A DNA stretch of 64,000 nucleotides from Allobosea robiniae (GCF_900102525.1 NZ_FNBZ01000008.1:62001-126000), one strand, 5' to 3'. Counted from the stretch's first letter, positions 47,233 through 57,180 are shown. The notes: generated from the sequence alone by a model not told the origin. Numbers and translations: made by a program.

Positions 47233-48747
47233 TCAGCGCGTCCCCGCTCCCGGCTGGGACGAATGCGCCCGCCAGTCGCTTATTGTCTCCAACGGATAGA
47301 CTGGGCGCGGAATCCGCTGCCACGGCAGGGTGAACACGTCCGACTGCCCCGGCCCGCGCGTATCGGCGCGAACGAGCCCGGAGGCGATGCGGTCGAAATA
47401 CTGGAAGTTCGAGGCGGTCTTGAGCACGGCCATCTTATAGTCGGAGAGGTCGATGCCGAAGGCCTCGTAGACATCCGGCACATTGCCCGCGACGCCGCGC
47501 AATTCCGAGATCAGCAGTGTCACCGGCCCGACATCGAAGACCGCGACGCGGCCCATGTCGACCTCTGGCTGATGGTTGAACTTGAGCGGGATCGAGCCGC
47601 CGCCGAGCTTCCGCACTCGCCCGGTCACCGTCAGCGGCTTGAAGAAGGCGGTCGCCGCATCGCCCCCCAGCGGCAGCGTCACCTCGGCGCCCTCGCCCGC
47701 CGCCGTCAGCGTCGCGACGGCCTTGGGCGAGATCAGCGGAATCAGCGCCTTGCTCCTGATCCCGAGCCGCAGCATCGATTCCAGCAGCAGGTTGCTGTCG
47801 CCGGCCGCGCCACCGAAGACGGTGTCGCCGGTATCGCTGACCACGACCATGCCGCGCTCGGCCGCATCGGCCTTGCGCACGGCATCGTCGATGGAGACCG
47901 CCTCGCGCACCTGGAAATCGTCACGCATCGACCAGGCGAGATCGGCCAGCTCGTCGGCAAGCGTCTCGGCCAGCGCCTGATCGCCATCGGTGACCACGAT
48001 CGTCGACCAGCCGCCCTCGGCGACATCGAGCCAGGGCTGCATCGGATAGTTCGAGGCCTGCAGGACGCGCCGGTCGGCCTCGATGGCACGCGCCCGGTCG
48101 AACCAGATTTTCATCGGCCCCTTCGAGGTCAGGAACTGTTCCTGATGCGAGAGCAGCGGGATCTTGCGCCAGGCCATCACCGGCCGGGACTTCTCCGCGA
48201 GGATGCGCAGCAGCACCTCGGTGCCGACCTTGCCGGTGTCGAACACGTCATGCGGCTGCGTGCGATGCCCGACGATGGCCGTGCAATTGGCCATGATCTT
48301 CTGCGTGATATTGGCGTGGTGATCGAGCCCGAGCAGGATCGGCACGTCCGGACCCAGAATCCTGCGGCAGAGCTCGGCCTGCTCACCCTCGACATCGTCG
48401 ATGCCCTCGGCCGCGCAGGCGCCGTGCAGATGCAGAACGAGCCCGTCGATCGGCCCGACGGTCTCAAGGCCAGCCCGGATCTTCGCCTGGAAGAAGTCGA
48501 AGGCCTCCCGCGAGATGCGCCCGCCCGCCACGGCCCAGGCGCGGATGATCGGGATCGTCTCGATGGCGAGACCGCTTTCCTTCACCGCCGCATAATGCCC
48601 GCCGATCTGGCCGATCTCGCCGAATTGCCGGGCGATCTCCTCGCCCTCGACGAGGCCGAAAGCCTCGAAATCGGCGAGCGTCGTCAGCAACGGATTGAAG
48701 TCGTTCGTCTCCTGAACGATGTGGATCAGCGCCAGACGCACGGGCAT
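47233..48747 (-). CDS. M81-family metallopeptidase, MlrC type (paralogue 1)
   Basis: 504 residues. MlrC pattern: N-terminal QETNDFNP, HLHGACAAEG, the zinc ligands D and H in LGLDHHANIT and the third His in TQPHDVF, then the C-terminal SDTGDTVFGGAAGDSNLLLE loop. MlrC itself opens linearised microcystin; the family acts on small peptides including those with D- or beta-amino acids. First gene of the palindrome-B operon, 32 bases before its binding protein. No signal peptide. Confidence 0.9.
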   Translation of the reverse strand: MPVRLALIHIVQETNDFNPLLTTLADFEAFGLVEGEEIARQFGEIGQIGGHYAAVKESGLAIETIPIIRAWAVAGGRISREAFDFFQAKIRAGLETVGPIDGLVLHLHGACAAEGIDDVEGEQAELCRRILGPDVPILLGLDHHANITQKIMANCTAIVGHRTQPHDVFDTGKVGTEVLLRILAEKSRPVMAWRKIPLLSHQEQFLTSKGPMKIWFDRARAIEADRRVLQASNYPMQPWLDVAEGGWSTIVVTDGDQALAETLADELADLAWSMRDDFQVREAVSIDDAVRKADAAERGMVVVSDTGDTVFGGAAGDSNLLLESMLRLGIRSKALIPLISPKAVATLTAAGEGAEVTLPLGGDAATAFFKPLTVTGRVRKLGGGSIPLKFNHQPEVDMGRVAVFDVGPVTLLISELRGVAGNVPDVYEAFGIDLSDYKMAVLKTASNFQYFDRIASGLVRADTRGPGQSDVFTLPWQRIPRPVYPLETISDWRAHSSQPGAGTR

Positions 48748-48855
48748 CCTCCCGGATTGCGGCTCCGCTGATCCGGCCGATGCCGGGCGAAGCGACTTGT
48801 CGGTCTTCAGGGCATCGCGCCAGCCTGCATTTTCAGGCCAGCAGCATGGTCAAAA

Positions 48856-48911
48856 GCGTAATTGCCACGGATATTTCGCGTCAAGGATTGGATGTTCCAC
48901 CCAAAGGAACA
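48856..48911 (-). promoter_or_regulatory. Regulon palindrome B and promoter of the MlrC-1/ABC operon
   Basis: Perfect TGTTCC (48893-48898), 7 bases, GGAACA (48906-48911). On the minus strand, 9 bases further, TTGACG (48884-48879) and after 17 bases TTACGC (48861-48856) make a promoter. The MlrC-1 ATG is at 48747. Confidence 0.7.
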
Positions 48912-48916
48912 CGCGA

Positions 48917-49879
48917 TCAGGCGGCAATTTCGGTCCGGCTCTTCGGCCAATAGCGGCAGGAGACGCCATGCCCCGGCGCGACCTCGTGCCATTCGCGCGT
49001 CCCGTCCCGCGCATGATCGACACCATGGACGCAAGCGCCGCCATCGCCGTCGAGGAAGCGCAGATCCGGCGGTGGGCGCCGCAAACGCTCGCGCTGGAGC
49101 ACGGGATCGGGTACCGGCACCGCATCGAGCAGCAGCTGCGTGTAAGGGTGCGCCGGGCTGTCATAGACCTGTCCCGCGCTGCCCATCTCGACGATGCGCC
49201 CGCGGAACATCACGGCGACGCGATGCGCCATCTCGCGGACGATCGCGAGGTCATGCGCGATGAAGAGATAGGACAGGCCGAGTTTCTCCTGCAGCGATTG
49301 CAGCAGCGCGACGATCTGCGCCTGCGTGCGCACGTCGAGAGCGGAGACCGGCTCGTCGCAGACGACGAAATCGGGATTGACCGCCAGGGCGCGGGCGATG
49401 ACGACGCGCTGTCGCTGCCCGCCGGAAAATTCGTGCGGATAGCGCTGCATCACCAACGGATCGAGACTGACCAGCTCCAGCAGTTCTTCGACACGCTCGC
49501 GGATGCGGTTCGCCGGCACCGTGCCATGGACCTGCAAGGGCTCGCTCAGGATCTGCCCGATCGTCATGCGCGGATGCAGGCTGGAATAAGGGTTCTGCAG
49601 CACGAACTGCATATGCCGGCGCATGCGGCGCAATTCGCCGGTCCGCATCGTCGTCAACTCCTGCCCGAGCAGCCGGACCGAGCCTTCGCTCGTCTTCTGG
49701 AGCTGGAGGATCGCGCGCCCGGCCGTGGTCTTGCCCGAGCCGGACTGGCCGACGAGCCCGAGCGTCTGGCCGGGAGCGATATCGAAGGAGACCCGCTCGA
49801 CCGCCTTGACCGGCAAGGCGCCGCGACGCGCCGGGAACAGCACCGAGAGATCGCGGACTTGCAGCAAGGGCTCCGTCAT
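48917..49879 (-). CDS. Peptide ABC transporter ATP-binding protein, DppF/OppF family (operon 2)
   Basis: 320 residues. Walker A GQSGSGKTTAGRAIL, signature [15 protein letters not shown], Walker B DFVVCDEPVSALDV and H-loop IAHDLAIVREMAHR are intact, followed by the oligopeptide-transporter C-terminal zone with a Cys-rich pattern. Start overlaps the DppD-type stop (ATGA). Likely also serves the ATPase-less permeases of operon 1. Confidence 0.93.
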   Translation of the reverse strand: MTEPLLQVRDLSVLFPARRGALPVKAVERVSFDIAPGQTLGLVGQSGSGKTTAGRAILQLQKTSEGSVRLLGQELTTMRTGELRRMRRHMQFVLQNPYSSLHPRMTIGQILSEPLQVHGTVPANRIRERVEELLELVSLDPLVMQRYPHEFSGGQRQRVVIARALAVNPDFVVCDEPVSALDVRTQAQIVALLQSLQEKLGLSYLFIAHDLAIVREMAHRVAVMFRGRIVEMGSAGQVYDSPAHPYTQLLLDAVPVPDPVLQRERLRRPPPDLRFLDGDGGACVHGVDHARDGTREWHEVAPGHGVSCRYWPKSRTEIAA

Positions 49880-50688
49880 CGCACCGCCCCCGCCCCTTGC
49901 AGCCGTGGCACGGCATCGAGCAGCGCCCGCGTATAGGCGTGCTGCGGCCGCGCGAAGACATCATCGACCGGCCCAGCCTCGACGATCTCGCCGCGATACA
50001 TCACGTTCACCCGGTCGACCATGCCGGCGACGACGCCGAAATCATGGGTGATCAGCATCAGCGCCATGCCGCGTTCCTCCCGCAGCCGCAGCAGCAGGCG
50101 CAGGATCTGCGCCTGCACGGTGACGTCGAGCGCCGTCGTCGGCTCGTCGGCGATCAGCAGGTCCGGTTCGCAGGAGATTGCGATCGCGATCATCACGCGC
50201 TGGCGCTGACCGCCCGAGAACTGATGCGGGAAATCGTCGACGCGCCGCGCCGGATCGGGAATGCCGACGAGGTCGAGCAATTCGACACTGCGCTCGCGCG
50301 CTGCCTTGGCGGACAGGCCGAGATGGCGGCGCAGCATGTCGCTCATCTGCGCCCCGATGCTCATCACCGGGTTGAGCGACGTCATCGGGTCCTGGAAGAC
50401 CATGGCGATGCGCCGGCCGCGCAGGTCGCGCATCTCGTCCTCGCCGAGCCCGAGCAGCTCCTGCCCCCAGAAGGCGACGGAGCCCCCGAGCCCGATCGAG
50501 GCGCCCTCGGGCGCCAATCGCATCAGCGCCTTGGCGGTGACGCTCTTGCCGCAGCCGGATTCGCCGACGAAGCCGACCGCCTCGTCGGCGTTGATATCGA
50601 AGGAGATGCCGCGCACCGCCTGGATCACCTCGCGGCGCGTCGTAACCGTCGCGGTGAGGTCGCTCACCCTGAGCAGCGAGCCGGTCAT
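49876..50688 (-). CDS. Peptide ABC transporter ATP-binding protein, DppD/OppD family (operon 2)
   Basis: 270 residues from ATG 50688, overlapping the permease end; longer frames are antisense or out-of-frame read-through. Walker [16 protein letters not shown], signature [15 protein letters not shown], Walker [16 protein letters not shown]-loop [14 protein letters not shown]. Shorter than the typical 320-330-residue DppD, lacking the C-terminal oligopeptide extension. Confidence 0.93.
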   Translation of the reverse strand: MTGSLLRVSDLTATVTTRREVIQAVRGISFDINADEAVGFVGESGCGKSVTAKALMRLAPEGASIGLGGSVAFWGQELLGLGEDEMRDLRGRRIAMVFQDPMTSLNPVMSIGAQMSDMLRRHLGLSAKAARERSVELLDLVGIPDPARRVDDFPHQFSGGQRQRVMIAIAISCEPDLLIADEPTTALDVTVQAQILRLLLRLREERGMALMLITHDFGVVAGMVDRVNVMYRGEIVEAGPVDDVFARPQHAYTRALLDAVPRLQGAGAVR

Positions 50689-51551
50689 CGCACGCTCCCC
50701 ACGTCGAGAACCTCGCGCAAGCCATTGGCGATGATGATGAAGGTCAACGTCGCGAAGACGATGGCCAAAGCCGGCCCCACCACCGTCAGGGGCGCGAGTT
50801 CCATGAACTGGCGGGCTTCCGAGAGCATGCCGCCCCAGTTCGGATCGGGCGGCGGCGGGCCAAGGCCGAGGAAAGAGAGCGCCGTCACCGTGAAGATGGT
50901 CTGTGACAGCGTCAGGCTGGTCGCAACGAGGATGGGCGAGACCACGATCGGCAGGATATGGCGCAGCACGAGACGCATCTCGCTCATGCCGACGCTGCGG
51001 GCTGCCTCGACATGGTCCCATTGCTTGACGCTGAGCACCGGCGCGCGCACCACCCGCGCCATGGCCGGCGTATAGACGATGGCGATGGTCAGGATCAGGT
51101 TCGGCACGCTCGGCCCCAGCGCCGCGACCACCGCGATCGCCAGCAGCAGCACCGGAAAGGCGAAGACGACATCGAGCAGCCGCATGATGATCTCGTCCGT
51201 GCGCCCGCCAAGATAACCCGCCGCGAGCCCGAGGATCAGCCCGGCCACCAGCGCGATCAGCACGGCCGAGACCGTTATGAGCAGCGTCGTGCGGCCGCCG
51301 ACGATCAACCGGCTCAGCACATCGCGACCGATCGAATCCGTGCCGAGCCAATGGGCGGCGCTGGCGGGCGCCAGAGAATCCGGCGAGGTCACCGAAGGAT
51401 CATAGGGCGCGACCAGCGGCGCGAAGATCGTCAGCACCAGCATCGCGGCCAGCATGGCGAGGCCGACGCCAAGCAGCAGCCAGCCCTGCGTGATCCCCGC
51501 CCCCTTGCGCGCCGCCACGACCGGCGCGCTGTCCTGCATCGCGCCGCTCAC
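50685..51551 (-). CDS. Peptide-type ABC transporter permease, DppC/OppC family (operon 2)
   Basis: 288 residues, six helices. WLGTDSIGRDVLSRLIVGGR periplasmic box and EAARSVGMSEMRLVLRHILP coupling helix. Overlaps both neighbours by 4 bases. Pairs with the DppB-type subunit upstream. Confidence 0.93.
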   Translation of the reverse strand: MSGAMQDSAPVVAARKGAGITQGWLLLGVGLAMLAAMLVLTIFAPLVAPYDPSVTSPDSLAPASAAHWLGTDSIGRDVLSRLIVGGRTTLLITVSAVLIALVAGLILGLAAGYLGGRTDEIIMRLLDVVFAFPVLLLAIAVVAALGPSVPNLILTIAIVYTPAMARVVRAPVLSVKQWDHVEAARSVGMSEMRLVLRHILPIVVSPILVATSLTLSQTIFTVTALSFLGLGPPPPDPNWGGMLSEARQFMELAPLTVVGPALAIVFATLTFIIIANGLREVLDVGSVR

Positions 51552-52489
51552 ATCTGCACCCGTGCGTCGACGCGGGCATAGGCGATGTCGATCATCGTGT
51601 TGACCAGCACGACGATACCGGCGGCGACGAGCACGATCGCCTGGATCACCGGATAGTCGCGGCTGTTGATGGAATCGAACAGGTACTGCCCCATGCCGGG
51701 AATGGCGAAGATGGTCTCGACCAGGATGCTGCCGCCGAGCAGCGCCGCGATCTTGAGGCCCGCGGCGGTGATCACCGGCGTCAGCGCGTTACGCATCAGG
51801 TAGTCGCGCAGGATCGCCGCCGGTGTCAGGCCCTTGGCGCGGGCGACCATGACGAAATCCTGGTTGGCGACTTCGAGCACGGCGGCGCGGGTGTTCTCGG
51901 CAATGGTCACGGAGACCGCGAGCGCCAGCGCGATGGCCGGCAGCAGCAGGCTTGCGAGATTGCCGAGCGGGCTTTCGAGGAAGGGCGTGTAACCGAGCAC
52001 CGTGATCTCCGGGAAATAGAGCCCGAACAGCAGCACGATCAGCGTCGCCACGACGTAATTCGGCACCGCCAGCATCAGCCCGTTCCAGAGCCGGACCAGC
52101 CAGTCTGTCGCGCCACGCAAACGCGCGGCGGCAAGCCCGGAGGCGACGCCCATCACGGCCGCGATGACCGCGGCGAGAAGCGTGAGCTGGATGGTGACGA
52201 TAAGCCTGTTCAGCAACTCGCCGAGCACCGGCTGCCGGGTGACGAATGACTTGCCGAAATCGCCGGTCAGCGCCGCCCCGAGCCAGCTCAGATATTGCGC
52301 CATCAGCGGCTGGTCGAGGCCGAGGTCGCGCCGGATCGTTGCCAGAACCTCCGGCGCCACGCTCTGCGAGCCCGCTGCCGCGATGGCGAAATCGCCGGGA
52401 ATGGCGCGCATCAGCATGAAGGCGACGAAGGAGACGCCGAGCAGGATCGCAGCCATCCAGGCCAGGCGCCCGAGGACGAAGCGCGTCAT
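51548..52489 (-). CDS. Peptide-type ABC transporter permease, DppB/OppB family (operon 2)
   Basis: 313 residues. LAWMAAILLGVSFVAFMLMR, DLGLDQPLMAQYLSWL, MVARAKGLTPAAILRDYLM and the C-terminal NTMIDIAYARVDARV are DppB hallmarks. Follows the binding-protein gene by 34 bases. Confidence 0.93.
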   Translation of the reverse strand: MTRFVLGRLAWMAAILLGVSFVAFMLMRAIPGDFAIAAAGSQSVAPEVLATIRRDLGLDQPLMAQYLSWLGAALTGDFGKSFVTRQPVLGELLNRLIVTIQLTLLAAVIAAVMGVASGLAAARLRGATDWLVRLWNGLMLAVPNYVVATLIVLLFGLYFPEITVLGYTPFLESPLGNLASLLLPAIALALAVSVTIAENTRAAVLEVANQDFVMVARAKGLTPAAILRDYLMRNALTPVITAAGLKIAALLGGSILVETIFAIPGMGQYLFDSINSRDYPVIQAIVLVAAGIVVLVNTMIDIAYARVDARVQM

Positions 52490-52523
52490 CGACAGCCCTC
52501 CGCCGGGAGGCGGCAGGCCGGGC

Positions 52524-54128
52524 CTATTTCTTCAGCCATGTCGTACGCACGAAGGAGCGGATATTCGCGGCAAGCGGCACATAGCCCTGGACGTAGTTCC
52601 ACCAGATCTCCCAGCGCAGCGGGTACTGGTAGATCTGGATGACATAGGCGTTCTCGGCTATGCGCTTCTGGATCGCCTGGTTCTTGGCCGCGCGCTTGGA
52701 AATGTCGAGCTCGGCCCGCGCCTCCAAAATCATCTTGTCGAGCTCCGGATCGTTCGAGCCCATTCCCTTGCCGTAGCCGCTGGTCGAGGTGATGTACTGG
52801 AACACGCCGTCCGGATCCGGTGTCCAGGACAGCGCGACCGAAAGCAGTGTCGGCCAGTCACCGCTCGCCCATTTGGCCAGGAGCGGCGCGGTCTCCATCG
52901 GCACCAGCTTCACGGTGATGCCCGCCGCCTGCCATTGCTGCTGCAGGATCTGCGCACAGGCGACGTCGAGCGGATTGGCCGCGACGATGATATAATCGCC
53001 GAGGTCGATCCCGCCGGGATAGCCGGCCTCGGCCAGCAGCGCCTTCGCCGCCGCCGGATCGTGCTTGTAATAGGGCAGTTCGCTCACGCCGTCATAGCCA
53101 CCGACCTGGCTTTCCGGGATCATCGCACCGATCTTGCCGGAGCCGCCGAGCACGGTGTCGAGGCAGGCCTTGCGATCCGTCGCGAGGCTGAGCGCCCGAC
53201 GCACCTTCACGTCGTTCAGGGGCTTCGCCTTCATGTTCAGCCAGATCGGGAAGGTGCGCGAGGTCTGGCCCGGTGCCGAGACGAAATTCCGCGAGGCGCG
53301 CGAAATCGCGGTCGCCACCTTCGGGTCCTTCACCCAGGTCATGTCGATGGCGCGCGAGCGCAGCGCCGAGGTCAGCGTCGCCTGGTCCTTGTAGAACTTG
53401 AAGATCACCTTCGCGAGATAGGGCTCGCCCTTCTCGTAATAGCCATCGAAGCGCGTCAGCGAGAATTGCTGGTTCGGCTGATAGGCCTCGAAGGCGAAGG
53501 GGCCGGTGCCGATCGGCTGTGTGGCGAGGTTCTCGACGCCGACCGGCACGATCGCACCGTTCGGATTGCTGGCGAGATTGCTGAGGAAGGCCGCATCGGT
53601 GGCGTTGAGCTGGAATTTCACGGTGAACGGATCGACCACCGTCACCGACTCGATGCTCGAATAGAGCGGCCTGAGCCGGCTGCCCGTGGCCGGGTTCATG
53701 ATCCGGTCGAAGGTGTTCTTGACGTCGGCGGCAGAGAAATCCTTGCCGTTATGGAATTTCACGCCCTGCCGGAGCTTGAAGACATAGGTCTTCGGATCGG
53801 GCTGCTCGTAGCCGGTCGCCAGGTCCGGCTCGATCTTCATCTCGGCATTCCAGCGCAGCAGGCCGGAATAGAGCAGGCTGGTGAAATCATAGGACGAGAA
53901 GGCGTTGACCGTGACCGGGTCGAGCCCGATCGGGTCGGCATCGGCGCCGATCGTCAACGTGCCGCCGGCGACCGGGGTCTGGACTTGAGCCAAGGCGAGG
54001 CCGCTCCACAGGCCGGGCGCCGCCAACGCCGCACCGCCCGCCGTCAGCAGCTGCAGCAGGCTGCGCCGCTGCAGGCCCTGGACAGCGGCGTCGGTCTCGT
54101 CGGTCATCGGGAATGACGGTGTCGTCAC
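52524..54128 (-). CDS. Peptide/nickel-type ABC substrate-binding protein (SBP family 5), operon 2
   Basis: 534 residues from GTG 54128, chosen because GGAGG lies 7 bases upstream; the ATG at 54107 is an alternative. A long leader ends in a Tat-like signal (LQRRSLLQLLTAGGAALAAPG, cleavage near ALAQ). The body is SBP_bac_5 (GTLTIGADADPIGLDPV, RQGVKFHNGKDFSAADVKN). First gene of the five-gene importer operon driven from palindrome C. Confidence 0.93.
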   Translation of the reverse strand: MTTPSFPMTDETDAAVQGLQRRSLLQLLTAGGAALAAPGLWSGLALAQVQTPVAGGTLTIGADADPIGLDPVTVNAFSSYDFTSLLYSGLLRWNAEMKIEPDLATGYEQPDPKTYVFKLRQGVKFHNGKDFSAADVKNTFDRIMNPATGSRLRPLYSSIESVTVVDPFTVKFQLNATDAAFLSNLASNPNGAIVPVGVENLATQPIGTGPFAFEAYQPNQQFSLTRFDGYYEKGEPYLAKVIFKFYKDQATLTSALRSRAIDMTWVKDPKVATAISRASRNFVSAPGQTSRTFPIWLNMKAKPLNDVKVRRALSLATDRKACLDTVLGGSGKIGAMIPESQVGGYDGVSELPYYKHDPAAAKALLAEAGYPGGIDLGDYIIVAANPLDVACAQILQQQWQAAGITVKLVPMETAPLLAKWASGDWPTLLSVALSWTPDPDGVFQYITSTSGYGKGMGSNDPELDKMILEARAELDISKRAAKNQAIQKRIAENAYVIQIYQYPLRWEIWWNYVQGYVPLAANIRSFVRTTWLKK

Positions 54129-54274
54129 GAACAATCCTCCCAGCATCCTGCTTGCCGGCCGATCCCGGCCGCTTCTGCGCGAGACAGGGGCCGGCCTGCG
54201 CCGTGCATCCCGTCATCGCTGCCCGGCCCATCTCGTCCGCGTCGCGGATGGCGGGCCTTCCCTCTGTGAGATGC

Positions 54275-54330
54275 AGGCTAGGAACGGCCTGAATTCACGT
54301 CAAGGATCACAGGTTTCACCAGAAGGAACA
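54275..54330 (-). promoter_or_regulatory. Regulon palindrome C and promoter of importer operon 2
   Basis: GTTTC (54313-54317), 7 bases, GGAAC (54325-54329). On the minus strand TTGACG (54303-54298) begins 9 bases further, followed after 17 bases by TAGCCT (54280-54275). The 10-base block CGTCAAGGAT next to it is identical to that at site B, in the same position. Confidence 0.7.
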
Positions 54331-54344
54331 GATTCGGAAGCGCG

Positions 54345-55649
54345 TCAGAAGAAGGTCCGGATTGCGCCCGTGACGTTCCAGTCGTCATCGACCAGCATCA
54401 GCACGGCCCATTTGTCGAAGGTCAGGCAGGGATGGGCGATACCGAAGGCCACCATATCGCCGACCTGAAGCGGGCTCTCGTCCGGCGTGCCGAGATGGCA
54501 GTGCTGGTCGTTGAGCGCCAGGACCGTATGGCCCGCCGGCATCGGCTCCGGCCGGGCCATCGCCCCGCCCGGGCGATACCAGCGCAGCGGCACCGGCAAG
54601 GCGGAATCATAGGTGACGTCGCGCTTGCCCAGCGTGAGCAGGCTGCGCCCGCGCTCCGGCCGCGACTGGACATAGGCCCAGACCTCGAGAGCGGGTTCGA
54701 GCCCGCCGGGCGGCAGCTTCAGGCTGGTCTCCAGCATGATCCGGCGGAAAGAGGCGGAATAACCGAGATCGTCATGCGTCAGATAGCAGCCGGAGCGCAG
54801 CACCTTGAGCAGTGGGCGCCCGAGGCTCGCCGCGTTGAATTTCTCGCCGACGCGGTCGAACAGCGCGGTTCCGCCGGCGCTCAGGACCAGCGGCTCGGGG
54901 CCGAGCAGGCCCTCGGCATTCGCCGCCGCCGCGACGGCGATCACCTCGTCGAGCAGCTTATCCGCGCCGGCACTGTCGCTATGCAGGCCCTCGAAGCATT
55001 CGAAACCGGAAAGCCGCAGGCCCGGCGCGCCCGCAACGGCCCGCGCCACGGCCAGCGCTTCTTCCCGCGTCCGGGCGCCGGTGCGCCCGCCCATGAAACC
55101 GATCTCGACGAAAACACGCAGCGGATTGGCACCCGCATGCCCCTTGGCGGCTTCCGCCAGCAAGCCGACCCCGGCGACGCTGTCGGCAAGGCAATAGAGC
55201 TCGAACCCCGGCTGCTGCAACGCCTCGAAACAACAGGCGATCTCCTGCCGCCCGATCGGCTGGTTGGCGAGGATCACGCGCTTCACGCCGAAATGCCGGG
55301 CAACGGCGAGTTGCTGCATCGTCGCGACCGTGATCGCCCAGGCGCCGTCGGCAATCTGCAGGTCGAAGAGCTGCGGCGCCATCGTCGTCTTGCCATGCGG
55401 CGCGATCAGCAGATCATTTGCCCCGGTGAAGGCGCTCATCCAAGCGCTGTTGGCCTTGAGCACGCTCTCGCGGATCACGGCGAGCGGCATCGGCATGTCG
55501 CCGGCGAGCACGTTCCAGCCCTGCTTGCCGACATCGCCGAGCCGCAGCGACGCGCCCGGCGGCAGCCCCTTCGCCAGCACGTCGAGACGTTGGTCCTCGA
55601 TCTCGCGGAGCGACAGGCGCGGAAGCGGGGCGGAAGCAGTCACAGCCAT
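54345..55649 (-). CDS. DSD1/D-threonine aldolase-like PLP enzyme (alanine racemase N-terminal fold)
   Basis: 434 residues. Alanine-racemase-type barrel with the PLP Lys in APHGKTTMAP (about residue 86), then a C-terminal D-serine-dehydratase-like domain with a metal motif, NDQHCHL (H-x-C, near residue 381). Family members deaminate D-serine or D-3-hydroxyaspartate, or cleave D-threonine, usually with a metal ion; the substrate here is unknown. Overlaps the MlrC-2 gene by 10 bases, so it is translated with it. Points to D-amino-acid catabolism in the island. Confidence 0.85.
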   Translation of the reverse strand: MAVTASAPLPRLSLREIEDQRLDVLAKGLPPGASLRLGDVGKQGWNVLAGDMPMPLAVIRESVLKANSAWMSAFTGANDLLIAPHGKTTMAPQLFDLQIADGAWAITVATMQQLAVARHFGVKRVILANQPIGRQEIACCFEALQQPGFELYCLADSVAGVGLLAEAAKGHAGANPLRVFVEIGFMGGRTGARTREEALAVARAVAGAPGLRLSGFECFEGLHSDSAGADKLLDEVIAVAAAANAEGLLGPEPLVLSAGGTALFDRVGEKFNAASLGRPLLKVLRSGCYLTHDDLGYSASFRRIMLETSLKLPPGGLEPALEVWAYVQSRPERGRSLLTLGKRDVTYDSALPVPLRWYRPGGAMARPEPMPAGHTVLALNDQHCHLGTPDESPLQVGDMVAFGIAHPCLTFDKWAVLMLVDDDWNVTGAIRTFF

Positions 55650-57106
55650 GGGTTCGGGTCCAGCGGAGAGAAGGGGCGCTTCACCTTGGTATAGGGGATC
55701 TTGGTCGCATCCGGCGGATAAGGTCCACCGCTGTCGAGATAAAGCACCTGTGCCGCGATCGGCGCGAAGGCGGCGTGGAAATGGTTGGAGGATTTCACCA
55801 CCACGACCTTCTTGGCGCTGAGATCAATGCCCAGATCGGTGAAGACCGGCGGGCTGAAGGTCTGCGCCCGCGTCGAGGCCAGCACGATATCGAGCTGGCC
55901 GATCCGGATCGCCGCGGCAGGGCCGAGCGAGACCCAACTCTGCTCGAACGGGATCAGCAGGTCCTCGGTCGTGCCGACGACTTTCACCACCGCATCGATC
56001 GGCCGACCTGAAGACGGCGCCGCCTTGCCGATGAAGCGCAGGGGAATCTCAGTGCCGACACCGGCCGCCCGGCACAGGCTCACCGCCACCGGGTCCCACA
56101 GAGCCCCGATCGCCGCCGGAATTTCCGGATGCCGCAGCAGCGCCTCGACCATCACCGAGGAATCGCCCGCGACGCCGCCGCCCGGATTATCCCAGCGATC
56201 GGCCAGCACCACCGGCTTGCCGGGCTCGGCCAGTGCGAGCGCGGCCGCAATGCCCTCCTCCGGCTTGTAGTGCTTCGGCGAGCCGCCCTGCCCCCAGCGC
56301 AGGATTTCCAGCCCGAGCTGCTTCGCTAGCGCCGCCGCCTTCGCCTCATCGCCATCGGCGATGACCAGCACCTTGGTCCCGACATCGGCGACATCCGCCG
56401 CCTGGAAGCCATGCGCGACCGAGATCGAGAGGATGCCGTCCTTCCCCTCCATCGCTATCAGCCGGTCGACGAAGCTGCGGCCAGGCTCGCGGCTGGTCAT
56501 GAAGGCGGCGAGGCCGCGGCAATCGAACACGGCGCTGACCGGCTTCACCTGCTTGCGCGCCGTCTTCAGGCAGAGCTCCAGCAGGTCCTCGGCCCGCGCC
56601 AGGAAATCCGTATGCGGGAATTCCTTGAAGGCGACGATGATGTCGGCGCCCGCGACCATCTCAGCGGTGAGATGGCAATGCATGTCGAGCTCGGCACCGA
56701 TGACGCAATCCGGCCCGGCCAGCGCCCTCACCCGCGCGATCAGGTCGCCCTCGCAATCGTCATAGCCACGCGCCACCATCGAGCCGTGCAGGCCGAGCAG
56801 CACGATATCGACCGGCAAGGCCGCCTTGAGTTGGCCGAGGATCTCGTCGCGCAGGCTCTCATAGCCCTCCCGCGAGACAAGGCCAGCCGGCTCGGCCCAG
56901 GTCGCCGTGCCCTCGACCAGTTCGTAGCCCTCGCTGGCGGCGCGGCGGCGTGCCGCGACGGTCGGCGCCGAGCACAGGGTCGGCGTATCCGGGTGCGTGC
57001 CGGGCGGGCAGTAGAAGGCGCCTTCGAAGGCGCTGCGATCGACGAAGAGCGGCGCGAACGTATTGGTTTCCGTCGCCAGCGACGCAGTGAAGACGCGCAT
57101 CCGCAT
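55640..57106 (-). CDS. M81-family metallopeptidase, MlrC type (paralogue 2)
   Basis: 488 residues from ATG 57106 (Met at 57100 also possible); an open frame running back to 58909 is antisense to paralogue 3 and not coding. ETNTFAP, LLGLHGSMVARG, zinc ligands in ELDMHCHLT (Asn of the usual DxHxN is His) and EFPHTDF, then ADRWDNPGGGVAGDSSVM. First gene of a two-gene unit with the DSD1-like enzyme, driven from palindrome D. Confidence 0.9.
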   Translation of the reverse strand: MRMRVFTASLATETNTFAPLFVDRSAFEGAFYCPPGTHPDTPTLCSAPTVAARRRAASEGYELVEGTATWAEPAGLVSREGYESLRDEILGQLKAALPVDIVLLGLHGSMVARGYDDCEGDLIARVRALAGPDCVIGAELDMHCHLTAEMVAGADIIVAFKEFPHTDFLARAEDLLELCLKTARKQVKPVSAVFDCRGLAAFMTSREPGRSFVDRLIAMEGKDGILSISVAHGFQAADVADVGTKVLVIADGDEAKAAALAKQLGLEILRWGQGGSPKHYKPEEGIAAALALAEPGKPVVLADRWDNPGGGVAGDSSVMVEALLRHPEIPAAIGALWDPVAVSLCRAAGVGTEIPLRFIGKAAPSSGRPIDAVVKVVGTTEDLLIPFEQSWVSLGPAAAIRIGQLDIVLASTRAQTFSPPVFTDLGIDLSAKKVVVVKSSNHFHAAFAPIAAQVLYLDSGGPYPPDATKIPYTKVKRPFSPLDPNPWL

Positions 57107-57180
57107 GCTCTCTCGGTCTGAGGCGGCAGCCGCCCCTTCGGACCGCCGACCCGCCCATGAAACCGGGACGGGATGCGGAC

